In this document: positions 16,281 through 23,982 of the stretch, piece after piece
Numbering within the stretch: the stretch's first letter is position 1
Layout of the letters: the number at the start of each line of letters is the position of its first letter
Assembly: GCF_003031585.1 (NCBI RefSeq)
Contig: NZ_PWAA01000064.1
Location: 88,615 to 152,614, forward strand
Length of the DNA: 64,000 nucleotides
Direction: 5' to 3'
DNA from: Thalassobius sp. I31.1
Lineage (GTDB): Bacteria; Pseudomonadota; Alphaproteobacteria; Rhodobacterales; Rhodobacteraceae
Program-made: the position numbers and the translations under genes
The notes under the pieces: model-generated
Told to the model about the DNA's origin: nothing
Databases searched by the model: none
Seen by the model: the letters and a program-made list of their open reading frames with translations, nothing else

Positions 16281-16786
16281 AGATCCTGACGCACCAGATC
16301 CTGAATATGGATAGCAACAATCGGTTCGCCCAGCTGTCGACGTGCGGTTTCCAGTAACGCGTTGCGCAGCAATGTCATCTTATTGGTATCGGTAAACGCC
16401 CCGTCAAACCCGCCGATATTGGCATGATTGAACATGACCTGCAGAAAAGCATCGCGCAGTTTGGGTTGCTGCCGGAAGACTTCCTCTGTGTTTCCGGGCA
16501 GCACTTCGACGTTTAGGGACATAACAACCAGGGCAACAATTTTGTCGTCATCCACAACGGAAACCACAAACTGATTGGAAAAGCGCACAAATTCATTCTG
16601 GGTGGAATCTGTGACCTCTTCTTCAGCTGGCTCAGCCTCTGTTTCCTCAGCCATCATGACGTCCCCCGGGCCGCAGGGATGGATTTCCATGGGCGGTTCC
16701 GGCGGGGGGCGCAAAGCAACCCCTGCACCAATGCCAATACCGGTGCCCACCAGGGCAAGAAGGATAGGTAAAAGTTTTCCCAACAT
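16277..16786 (-). CDS. fliL: Flagellar basal-body protein FliL
   Basis: 169 residues. A single N-terminal membrane helix (LLPILLALVGTGIGIGAGVAL) is followed by an acidic linker and a C-terminal periplasmic domain (FVVSVVDDDKIVALVVMSLNVEV) typical of FliL. FliL surrounds the stator units and affects torque. It is last in the minus-strand flagellar operon, 15 bases after flgH, which places it with ring and rod genes as in other Rhodobacterales. Mot genes are not in the window. Confidence 0.85.
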   Translation of the reverse strand: MLGKLLPILLALVGTGIGIGAGVALRPPPEPPMEIHPCGPGDVMMAEETEAEPAEEEVTDSTQNEFVRFSNQFVVSVVDDDKIVALVVMSLNVEVLPGNTEEVFRQQPKLRDAFLQVMFNHANIGGFDGAFTDTNKMTLLRNALLETARRQLGEPIVAIHIQDLVRQDL

Positions 16787-16801
16787 CAGAATCTCCGTTG
16801 A

Positions 16802-17530
16802 TCAGAACGGCAGGATGACGTCAGCAATCTGCTGGCCAATCCGCGGTTGCTGAACATCCGAAATTTGTCCACGTCCGCCATAAGAAATCCGGGCTGACGC
16901 GATTTTGTCATAGGTGATCTCATTCTGACGCGAGATATCTTCAGGCCGCACATAGCCCGACACCAGCAATTCGCGCAGTTCAAAATTCACCCGTACTTCC
17001 TGTGATCCCTGAAGGGCCAGAACCCCATTGGGCAGAACCTCAACCACAGTTGCCGCAACGCGTAATTCAAGCTTTTCATTCCGGCTGACCGTGCCGCTGC
17101 CGGCGGACGCACTGGATGAATTTGTCTGAACCAACGGATCAACTGTCGCCCCCGCGGGCAGTCCTTCTGCGATGCGTTGCGGAATGCCCAGAAGCTGCGG
17201 AACGCCCATGCTTTCATTCCCTGATCGCGAACGGTTGGTGGCATTGGAAATTTCGGCCTTATCATCAATCTCGATCACCACCGTCAGAATATCGCCACGG
17301 ACGGCAGCCCGCCTGTCGCCCAGCAAAGATCCCCGGTTGCGCGTCCACAGCGATGCCCCATCTGTGGCTTGTTCAGGCGTGATCGAAACGGGCAGGCCCG
17401 GCGTGACCATTGCGGCCTGTTCTGCGCCACCCTCTGGTGGGATAAAGGCCGGTGCGCGCCCGACATTTTCCAGACGGGAACAGGCCATAAGTGACAAGAG
17501 AGACAGCAAAGTCAGGCATAAACGTATCAT
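16802..17530 (-). CDS. flgH: Flagellar L-ring protein FlgH
   Basis: 242 residues with a lipoprotein signal (LTLLSLLSLMAC, lipobox LMAC). The mature part has the FlgH features SLWTRNRGSLLGDRRAAVRGDILTV and, near the end, the segment ELLVSGYVRPEDISRQNEI, which is highly conserved in L-ring proteins. It forms the outer-membrane bushing of the flagellar rod. It is 12 bases from flgA. The P-ring gene flgI is not present here. Confidence 0.93.
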   Translation of the reverse strand: MIRLCLTLLSLLSLMACSRLENVGRAPAFIPPEGGAEQAAMVTPGLPVSITPEQATDGASLWTRNRGSLLGDRRAAVRGDILTVVIEIDDKAEISNATNRSRSGNESMGVPQLLGIPQRIAEGLPAGATVDPLVQTNSSSASAGSGTVSRNEKLELRVAATVVEVLPNGVLALQGSQEVRVNFELRELLVSGYVRPEDISRQNEITYDKIASARISYGGRGQISDVQQPRIGQQIADVILPF

Positions 17531-17542
17531 CGGGTTTCCTTA

Positions 17543-17968
17543 TTAATTCTGAACAAGCACAGACCCATCCGCCATGGCGCGGCCACTGACGGTGGTGCGG
17601 GAGGACAGGTTCATAATGCGGACAAATTCGCCGGGGGCAGCGCGATCAAGCGCACGACCTTCAGTGGTGATTAAAAGGCCTGCCGAACTGTAGATCAGCG
17701 GCACAACCTGATTGCGTTGCACCACGGTCGCGGGGCCGACATCACCTGGCCGGATCGGACGCCCGGCATATAGCGTAACCCGTGTTTCCAACCCTTCCAC
17801 TTCGCTGACCTGTGTAAAACTGCCGGTGGCGGTCCCTTCAGACACGATCAGATCGGATGCATGCAGAATGGTCTGGCTGCGAATTGTTCGGGCGGCGATC
17901 AGGGTTTCCGCCAAGGCAGATTCCCACATGAAAAACCACAGGGATGATATGATAATAAGATGTTTCAT
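17543..17968 (-). CDS. flgA: Flagellar P-ring assembly chaperone FlgA
   Basis: 141 residues, short for FlgA but normal for this group. A signal peptide (LIIISSLWFFMWESALA) is followed by an SAF-like domain (TIRSQTILHASDLIVSE, then YAGRPIRPGDVG). FlgA is a periplasmic chaperone for P-ring assembly. The start codon shares one base with the flgG stop (TGATG on the minus strand). Confidence 0.88.
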   Translation of the reverse strand: MKHLIIISSLWFFMWESALAETLIAARTIRSQTILHASDLIVSEGTATGSFTQVSEVEGLETRVTLYAGRPIRPGDVGPATVVQRNQVVPLIYSSAGLLITTEGRALDRAAPGEFVRIMNLSSRTTVSGRAMADGSVLVQN

Positions 17969-18753
17969 CAGCGGATCTGTGTGGTTGCGCCAAGCATCTG
18001 ATCGGCGGCGGTGATGACTTTGGCGTTCAGTTCATACCCGCGCTGGGCTTCGATCAGTTCGGTCACTTCGCGCACCGCATCAACAGAACTGTCCTCAAGA
18101 TAACCTTGCCGCAAAGTACCCAACCCGTCGACGCCGGGCGTTCCCACCGTTGCGGGGCCGGATGCCGGAGTTTCCAGGAACAGGTTTGACCCAATCGCTT
18201 CCAACCCTTTGGAGTTGGTGAAGTTTGCCAGCGTCAATGTACCGATCTGCTGGGCCTGAACCTGGCCGGTGAAATAGGCGTAAACTTCGCCTTCCGCGTT
18301 GATGGAAATGCTGCGCGCATCTGTGGGGATCGTGATGTCCGGCACCACCGGATAACCATCTGATGTCACAATCTGCCCTTCACCGCTGCGCTTTAACCCG
18401 CCATCACGTGTATAGGCCGCGGCCCCATCCGGCATGGTGACTTCAAGATATCCGTTGCCTTCAATCGCAAGATCCAGATCATTGCCCGTGGCCGAAAGTG
18501 AACCCTGTGCCAGTTGCACCGAAACCGATGTTGGCCGCACGCCCAGGCCCAGCTGCACGCCCGTCGGAACGACCGTACCATCGGCGGCATTGATTGTGCC
18601 GGGGCGGGTCATCTGTTGATAATGCAGATCTGCAAATTCCGCCCGCCGTGCGTTGTAACCCGTTGTGTTCATATTCGCGAGGTTTTGGGAAATCGTTTCA
18701 ACCCGCATTTGCTGGGCGCTCATGCCCGTTGCGGCTATTTTCAGTGCGCGCAT
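17968..18753 (-). CDS. flgG: Flagellar distal rod protein FlgG
   Basis: 261 residues, normal length. The N-terminus MRALKIAATGMSAQQMRVETISQNLANM has the rod/hook signature, and the C-terminus (SSVDAVREVTELIEAQRGYELNAKVI) the matching conserved helix. It forms the distal rod. It lies 12 bases after flgF and overlaps flgA by one base. Confidence 0.95.
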   Translation of the reverse strand: MRALKIAATGMSAQQMRVETISQNLANMNTTGYNARRAEFADLHYQQMTRPGTINAADGTVVPTGVQLGLGVRPTSVSVQLAQGSLSATGNDLDLAIEGNGYLEVTMPDGAAAYTRDGGLKRSGEGQIVTSDGYPVVPDITIPTDARSISINAEGEVYAYFTGQVQAQQIGTLTLANFTNSKGLEAIGSNLFLETPASGPATVGTPGVDGLGTLRQGYLEDSSVDAVREVTELIEAQRGYELNAKVITAADQMLGATTQIR

Positions 18754-18765
18754 ATCCGTCCCTCC

Positions 18766-19485
18766 TTATGATGCACCCAGCGTGCGCATGACGCTGCGAA
18801 TGCGTTCGTCTTCCTGATCCATAAAGCCCTGGCCCAGTTCGTAAGCGCGCTGCACTTCGATCATCCGGGTGATTTCGGCCACAGGATCCACGTTCGAATT
18901 TTCAATAAACCCCTGCACAATCGCGCTGCCTTCCACCGGCAGAACGCCTGCTTCTGAAATAAAGCGCACGCCGTCTTCGCGTTGCATCAGGTTCGGATCG
19001 GCGGGCTGATACAGGCCGATCTGCGCAAGCGGGGTATCCCCCGCTGACAATGTGCCATCCGCCGCCAGACTTATTGTGTCGGCGTCAGGTGGCACAAAAA
19101 CCGGCGCGCCGCCATTATCCAGCAGGCGATAACCTTCGGGTGTTACCAGTTCGCCTTCTGCACTTGGGGTGAAATTGCCCGCGCGACTTAACCGGTCGCC
19201 CGCCGGGGTTTCGATTAGAAAGAAGCCGGGGCCTTCAATCGCAAAATCAAATGTCCCATTGGTTTGGGTCAGCGTGCCCTGCACCATGGATGTATTATGT
19301 GCGCTGGCGGTTGCCATCGACAGGCTGTCGCTTTCACCGTCCAGCCGTTTGATATGTTCGGCAAAAATCAGACCTTCCCGGCGATAACCGCTTGTCGACA
19401 TATTGGCCAGATTATTGGCCACAGTCTGCATTTCGCGCATTAAACCGGATTGCCGGGTCAGCGTAGTATAGCCTGCGTTATCCAT
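18766..19485 (-). CDS. flgF: Flagellar proximal rod protein FlgF
   Basis: 239 residues. The start (TTLTRQSGLMREMQTVANNLANMSTSGYRREG) is the usual FlgF N-terminal motif, and the end has VDPVAEITRMIEVQRAYELGQ. It is a proximal rod subunit beside FlgG. The start is one base from the fliQ stop, as expected for a single transcript. Confidence 0.92.
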   Translation of the reverse strand: MDNAGYTTLTRQSGLMREMQTVANNLANMSTSGYRREGLIFAEHIKRLDGESDSLSMATASAHNTSMVQGTLTQTNGTFDFAIEGPGFFLIETPAGDRLSRAGNFTPSAEGELVTPEGYRLLDNGGAPVFVPPDADTISLAADGTLSAGDTPLAQIGLYQPADPNLMQREDGVRFISEAGVLPVEGSAIVQGFIENSNVDPVAEITRMIEVQRAYELGQGFMDQEDERIRSVMRTLGAS

Positions 19486-19486
19486 C

Positions 19487-19753
19487 TTAACCTCCTGATA
19501 TCAGAGGAATAATCTGACCCTGAAAAAAACTGACCAGGGTTTTTGACATGAAGTTCATCGAAGCCCAGAAAACGATGACAATCGCCAGAAGTTTTGGCAC
19601 GAATGTCAGGGTCATTTCCTGAACCGATGTCAGCGCCTGGAACAGTCCGACGATCAGGCCCGCGATCAGGGCCACGGCCAGGATCGGGGTTGACGTGATC
19701 ACCGTGACCCAAAGGCCCTGGCGAAGAACATCGAAGAAGACAGCTTCGCTCAT
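19487..19753 (-). CDS. fliQ: Flagellar export apparatus protein FliQ
   Basis: 88 residues from the ATG at 19753; a longer frame back to 19801 would add a basic tail foreign to the family. Two membrane helices are present (VITSTPILAVALIAGLIVGLF and LLAIVIVFWASMNFMSKTLV), with the FQALTSVQEMTLTFVPK loop that is strongly conserved in FliQ. It is part of the export gate with FliP and FliR, neither of which is in the window. Confidence 0.93.
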   Translation of the reverse strand: MSEAVFFDVLRQGLWVTVITSTPILAVALIAGLIVGLFQALTSVQEMTLTFVPKLLAIVIVFWASMNFMSKTLVSFFQGQIIPLISGG

Positions 19754-19763
19754 AACACGCCCC

Positions 19764-20054
19764 TTACACCGGCATCCGCAGGATTTCCTGGTAAGCTTCA
19801 ACCACTTTGTCCCGTACGGTCACGGCGGTTTCCACCGCAAGTTCCGTCTGGGCCAGCGCCTGAACAAGCGCGTGGGAATCTGCCCCGCCGGTCATGGCGG
19901 CCTTTGCGGTTTCTTCACCCTGTCGCAGGGTTTGCGCGAAATCTCCGGCCAGTTGGCCAAAGCCTGACGCCGCTTCCTCTGCCCCCGTTTTAGGGGCAGT
20001 GGCCGGGCGTGTTGCCGCATATTGCTGCGCGGCGAGTGTGGAACGGATATCCAT
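19764..20054 (-). CDS. fliE: Flagellar hook-basal body adaptor FliE
   Basis: 96 residues. The C-terminal half (DSHALVQALAQTELAVETAVTVRDKVVEAYQEILRMPV) has the typical FliE ending, including the RDKVVEAYQEI-MPV pattern. FliE joins the MS ring to the rod. It sits between flgC and fliQ in the operon with short gaps. Confidence 0.92.
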   Translation of the reverse strand: MDIRSTLAAQQYAATRPATAPKTGAEEAASGFGQLAGDFAQTLRQGEETAKAAMTGGADSHALVQALAQTELAVETAVTVRDKVVEAYQEILRMPV

Positions 20055-20065
20055 TCTTTTCTCCT

Positions 20066-20461
20066 TTACCGGCGCAGAAGCTGAAGCAGGCTGGACGACA
20101 TTTGCCGCGCCTGATCAAACATTTTGAGGTTCGCCTCATAGCTGCGCTGTGCTTCGCGCGCATCTGCGATTTCGACCACCAGATCGACATTCGATCCATC
20201 ATAATGGCCACTTTCATCAGCGAGCGGATGAGACGGATCAAAGATCTGCTCTGGCGCGCTGCGGTCCAGTTGCACCGGACCTGTCTGCACCTGTCCGGTG
20301 CGTGCCCCCTGGGACAGAACTTCTTCGAAGTTCACGGTTTTCCGGTGAAATCCCGGGGTATCTGCATTTGCTATGTTCTCTGACACATGGCGCAGGCGGG
20401 TGGATTGTGCCTTCATGCCGCTTGCGGACAGGGCCAGGGTATCGCTGAAATCAGTCATCAT
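20066..20461 (-). CDS. flgC: Flagellar proximal rod protein FlgC
   Basis: 131 residues. The N-terminal rod signature is LALSASGMKAQSTRLRHVSENIANADTPGF, and the C-terminus NVDLVVEIADAREAQRSYEANLKMF is the matching FlgC helix. It lies 6 bases after flgB. Confidence 0.94.
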   Translation of the reverse strand: MMTDFSDTLALSASGMKAQSTRLRHVSENIANADTPGFHRKTVNFEEVLSQGARTGQVQTGPVQLDRSAPEQIFDPSHPLADESGHYDGSNVDLVVEIADAREAQRSYEANLKMFDQARQMSSSLLQLLRR

Positions 20462-20467
20462 GTGTTC

Positions 20468-20854
20468 CTATCGGCCAATGGCTGTGCGCAAGATGTTCAG
20501 GGAAGAACTGTAAACCGTCAGCGCTTTGTCATGCTGACGTTTCACATCTGTCGCGGTCAGCATTTCCTGTTCCAGGGAAACAGTGTTGCCATTGGGGCTT
20601 TCTGTTCCCGGATCCTGACGGATCTGCAACGGCACCGAATATGCGCTTTCACCAGGCAAAAAATGTCCGGGTCGGGTGCTGCGCAGGCCATCACTGGTCT
20701 GGTTCTGATATGTGTCACTGAAAGAGGCAACATCCCGCGCCTTATACCCGGGGGTATCGGCGTTCGCGATGTTCTGCGCCACGGCACTCTGGCGTGTGGC
20801 GGCGTGTCGGGCCATGGCATCGGCCATGTTGAAGATTTCTATCTTATTAAGCAT
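20468..20854 (-). CDS. flgB: Flagellar proximal rod protein FlgB
   Basis: 128 residues from the ATG at 20854 (MLNKIEIFNMADAMARHAATRQSAVAQNIANADTPGYKARD). The frame continues upstream to 21016, but that part lies antisense to fliI and is not protein-like. It is first in the eight- to nine-gene minus-strand operon ending at fliL. The 92-base gap to fliI must hold divergent promoters. Confidence 0.92.
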   Translation of the reverse strand: MLNKIEIFNMADAMARHAATRQSAVAQNIANADTPGYKARDVASFSDTYQNQTSDGLRSTRPGHFLPGESAYSVPLQIRQDPGTESPNGNTVSLEQEMLTATDVKRQHDKALTVYSSSLNILRTAIGR

Positions 20855-20946
20855 CGGGGCTTCTCCCACGTGCGGTTTCAACCAAGATTTAACCCTGATT
20901 CCTTTAGAAATGGTTTCAATCGATATGAACGTAGTGAAAGCAGCCC
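20855..20946. promoter_or_regulatory. Divergent flgB/fliI promoter region
   Basis: The two flagellar transcripts start on either side of this 92-base gap. The octamer GGTTTCAA occurs twice in direct orientation, at 20874-20881 and 20912-20919, and a TTTAACC half-site like that of CtrA is at 20888-20894. No full CtrA or sigma-54 consensus was found. Confidence 0.4.
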
Positions 20947-22302
20947 ATGACAGAGACCGTGAAAACCAGACCAGAACACAAGGCCGGGCTGAGAAACCTG
21001 TTGGCCGAATTCGCAACTCTCAGGGCGACACAGCCCGTCGGCAGGATCACGGAAGTTTCCGGAAACACCCTTTCTGTCAAAGGGTTGTCTTATAAGGCAG
21101 GGCTTGGGGATCAGGTCAGCATTCACTGTTCCAGCGGAATTGTGTCCGGGGGCGAAGTGCTGCAGCTGAACCGGGAAACTCTGACGATTATGCCGGATCA
21201 GAATCTGGAAGGGGTCGCCATTGGGGACGAAGTCATCCTGACCGGCCAGAACACGATTGCACCCGATAACAGTTGGATCGGCCATGTGATTGATCCCTTT
21301 GGTCGTGCAATTGACGGATCTTTTCTGATGCGCGGCGTGAACGAATACCCTTTGCGCGGGAAACCCCCGCTTGCCACGGAACGGCGCGGTTTTGGGGAAC
21401 GTCTTGAAACGGGTACCGCTGTGTTTAATACGTTGCTGCCTATTGTGCGGGGTCAGCGGATTGGCCTTTTTGCGGGGTCGGGCGTGGGCAAATCCACCTT
21501 GCTGGCGAAGCTCGCACGCAACGTGCAGGCCGATATTGTGGTGATCGCCCTGATCGGTGAACGTGGTCGCGAAGTCCGGGAGTTTGTTGAAAATGTGCTG
21601 GGGCCAGAAGGCATGGCACGGGCGGTTGTTGTGGCCGCGACGTCTGATCAGTCACCGCTTGTGCGCCGCCAATGCGCACTGACCGCGATGAGTGTTGCAG
21701 AAAATTTCCGGGATCAGGGGCAACATGTATTACTGCTTGCAGATTCCATCACGCGGTTTGCCGAAGCCCATCGCGAAATTGCCCTGGCGTCAGGTGAACC
21801 AGCGTCTTTGCGGGGCTTTCCCCCGTCGACCAGCCATATGATTATGTCGCTGTGCGAACGCGCCGGGCCTGGTGGCGAAAACGGGGGCGATATCACTGGC
21901 GTATTTTCAGTTCTTGTGGCCGGATCAGATATGGATGAACCGATTGCAGATATTCTGCGGGGCGTGCTTGACGGTCATGTCGTGCTGGATCGGCAGATTG
22001 CGGAACGCGGACGGTTTCCGGCGGTAGATCTGCTGCGATCTGTGTCCCGCAGCCTGCCCGGTGCCGCAAGTGATGCGGAAAATGCCCTGATCACCCGTGC
22101 ACGCCGATTGCTTGGGGCTTATGACAGGGCAGAAATGATGATCCAGGCCGGGCTGTATCTTGCCGGGTCAGATCCGGTTGTTGACGCCGCCATTCGGGTC
22201 TGGCCCGGCCTTGATCGGTTTTTGTCCGAAGATGACATGGGCTGCTGTGCGGATAGCTTTACACGGCTTGAACAGGTTCTGGCGGCAGAAGAGGGGGCGT
22301 AA
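20947..22302 (+). CDS. fliI: Flagellum-specific ATPase FliI
   Basis: 451 residues, normal for FliI. The Walker A is GSGVGKST at residues 177-184, and Walker B is in HVLLLADSITRFAEAHREIAL. The ATP-synthase-beta-like motif SLRGFPPSTSHM follows. It powers export of rod, hook and filament subunits. It is the only plus-strand gene in the flagellar block; the usual partners fliH and fliJ are not adjacent. Confidence 0.95.
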   Translation: MTETVKTRPEHKAGLRNLLAEFATLRATQPVGRITEVSGNTLSVKGLSYKAGLGDQVSIHCSSGIVSGGEVLQLNRETLTIMPDQNLEGVAIGDEVILTGQNTIAPDNSWIGHVIDPFGRAIDGSFLMRGVNEYPLRGKPPLATERRGFGERLETGTAVFNTLLPIVRGQRIGLFAGSGVGKSTLLAKLARNVQADIVVIALIGERGREVREFVENVLGPEGMARAVVVAATSDQSPLVRRQCALTAMSVAENFRDQGQHVLLLADSITRFAEAHREIALASGEPASLRGFPPSTSHMIMSLCERAGPGGENGGDITGVFSVLVAGSDMDEPIADILRGVLDGHVVLDRQIAERGRFPAVDLLRSVSRSLPGAASDAENALITRARRLLGAYDRAEMMIQAGLYLAGSDPVVDAAIRVWPGLDRFLSEDDMGCCADSFTRLEQVLAAEEGA

Positions 22303-22307
22303 AGTAT

Positions 22308-23102
22308 TTATCCTGACTGTAGCAACGTCAGGGCCGTCTGGCTGGCTGATGTCTGGGCATTGAAATTTTGCGCCTCAGATCGGATCAGAAAATTCCGGAT
22401 CAGTTTTTCCCGCATCTCAGGTTGATTGAATTGTTCAATGCTGTCAGTCCCAAAATCCCGTATTGCCCTGTCACGGTACACTTCCAGCTGTCTGTCCAGA
22501 TCCAGGGCTGCGAAACTTGCAGGCATTCCGAAGGCCGTATCAAACACCTGCCTTAGCGGGGCATTGCCCATCACGGTATACCATTTTGCTGTATCCGATA
22601 TGCTTCTGTCAGACAGAACCTGCAGATCACGTTCCGCCCCCAATGCAAGACGCATATCTGCGTTTTGATCCCCTACCGCGATTTCAAACCGGTTGTTCTG
22701 GAAAGCCGTCGTAATTTCCGTCGGAAAGTCGGACAGCTGGGTGCGCGGCACGTCAAAATCGCCAAATCCGAAAGCCTGGGCGAATTCAAGATACCGTTTG
22801 TCGGCCAGCCTGTTTGCAAGGCTTGCGGTATCCAGTGTGTCGCTTTCCAGGATCTGTTGAACAAAAGCCTTACTGTTGATGTCTTCTTCAAGCCCGAAAG
22901 CCCCAAGCGCGACCTCAAGCAGTTGTCGATCATTGACCAGTTGCTCAGCTGTCTGAACAGCCCCGATCTTCTGTTCAAAATTCTGCACCTGGCGTGTAAT
23001 TTGCGCGCCTTGTTCGAAGGTTTCCTGCTGTTGATCCAGCGTGCGGGAAAGGAACGTCCAGCCTGGATACCCCGTGAAAGGCAGGACGGGCTGAAAGCTC
23101 AT
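22308..23102 (-). CDS. DUF1217-type flagellar-associated protein
   Basis: 264 residues, soluble, with repeated short motifs such as DTLDTASLANRLADKRYLEFAQAFGF, characteristic of DUF1217 proteins that occur in alphaproteobacterial flagellar clusters. Its start overlaps the flbT stop by 4 bases, so it is the last gene of the flagellin-flaF-flbT strand. Biochemical function is unknown; relatives have been linked to motility. It converges with fliI, leaving a 5-base gap. Confidence 0.75.
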   Translation of the reverse strand: MSFQPVLPFTGYPGWTFLSRTLDQQQETFEQGAQITRQVQNFEQKIGAVQTAEQLVNDRQLLEVALGAFGLEEDINSKAFVQQILESDTLDTASLANRLADKRYLEFAQAFGFGDFDVPRTQLSDFPTEITTAFQNNRFEIAVGDQNADMRLALGAERDLQVLSDRSISDTAKWYTVMGNAPLRQVFDTAFGMPASFAALDLDRQLEVYRDRAIRDFGTDSIEQFNQPEMREKLIRNFLIRSEAQNFNAQTSASQTALTLLQSG

Positions 23103-23512
23103 GACGTGACCGCCTGTGCACTGGCCAGTAACCGCTCTTCGCGGGGCAGCAAAGCGCGCAAAGCTTTCAGAGCCTGATAAAACTGATCACCCACCACAGC
23201 TTCGGTCGCTACGGCCATCTGGCGCCGGCTGTCATCATCTGTAAACACTTGGCTAAGCTGTTCAATCCCACGGATCAGCTGCATTCGGGCCTCTTCTTTG
23301 TCCGCATCACCGGACAGAATAAGCTGGGCTATATAGCAAACCCGTTTGACCGGGGTTTTGACATCTTCGGGGTGGATTGCATCACGCAGCCGAAGGATGT
23401 TGGCATTTGGGGTGATAATGGACAGGCGGGAACGCCGGTCGCCGTTTTCAATAACGGCACCATTGATCAGAACCCGTTCTCTTGGGGCGAGTTTCAGAAC
23501 AAGACCACTCAT
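23099..23512 (-). CDS. flbT: Flagellin synthesis repressor FlbT
   Basis: 137 residues with the typical start LKLAPRERVLINGAVIENGDRRSRLSI and the segment DAIHPEDVKTPVKRVCYIAQLILSG. In Caulobacter FlbT binds the 5' leader of flagellin mRNA and limits its translation until the hook is complete. It overlaps flaF (4 bases) and the DUF1217 gene, so the three are coupled. Confidence 0.93.
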   Translation of the reverse strand: MSGLVLKLAPRERVLINGAVIENGDRRSRLSIITPNANILRLRDAIHPEDVKTPVKRVCYIAQLILSGDADKEEARMQLIRGIEQLSQVFTDDDSRRQMAVATEAVVGDQFYQALKALRALLPREERLLASAQAVTS

Positions 23513-23889
23513 GACGTGCCATCCTGGGCGCGCAGACCGCGCATTATGGCTGTGTTGATCTCAACCAGCGCTGTCAGATCTGCATCGCCGCGCAGAACCT
23601 TGCTGCTGTGTTGTGTTGTGAACTCTGCAAGGCTGAAGATCCGGGCGCGCAAGTCCATCGGCAGGGCGTTGTCATCACTGACAACCGCCGAAGCCAGGCG
23701 TGACCAGAGCTGTCGGTTGTCATGGATGGCATGGGCAATTTCAGGGATGTTTTTGGGGTCACGTGCCGCTGCATACATCAGCTTACGCGTAACTGTGGCG
23801 AAGGCTTCGTATTCATTTGCACTTGGGGTGCGGATGGTCGAGGCATTTGCACCGGAATAGGCCGTTTTGGCCATGTGATATGCGTTCAC
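23509..23889 (-). CDS. flaF: Flagellin regulator FlaF
   Basis: 126 residues from a GTG at 23889 (reading MNAYHMAKTAYSGANASTIRTP), preceded by GGAAGGAA about 6 bases away; the longer frame to 23919 lacks this. The pattern AYxxA...STIRTPSANEYEAFATVTRKL and LPMDLRARIFSLAEFT fits FlaF. FlaF promotes flagellin expression, opposite to FlbT. It follows the flagellin gene after a 93-base gap with a hairpin. Confidence 0.9.
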   Translation of the reverse strand: MNAYHMAKTAYSGANASTIRTPSANEYEAFATVTRKLMYAAARDPKNIPEIAHAIHDNRQLWSRLASAVVSDDNALPMDLRARIFSLAEFTTQHSSKVLRGDADLTALVEINTAIMRGLRAQDGTS

Positions 23890-23947
23890 GTCATTTCCTT
23901 CCAATGACAGCAAATTCAATACACGGGTTTTACCGCGGGCTGGATGA

Positions 23948-23967
23948 CAGAGCCCCTGGGGGCTCTG
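23948..23967 (-). terminator. Hairpin between flagellin and flaF
   Basis: CAGAGCCCC at 23948-23956 pairs with GGGGCTCTG at 23959-23967 around a 2-base loop. No T-run follows on the minus strand. It may protect the flagellin mRNA 3' end or reduce read-through to flaF. Confidence 0.55.
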
Positions 23968-23982
23968 CCGGAATTATGGCTG

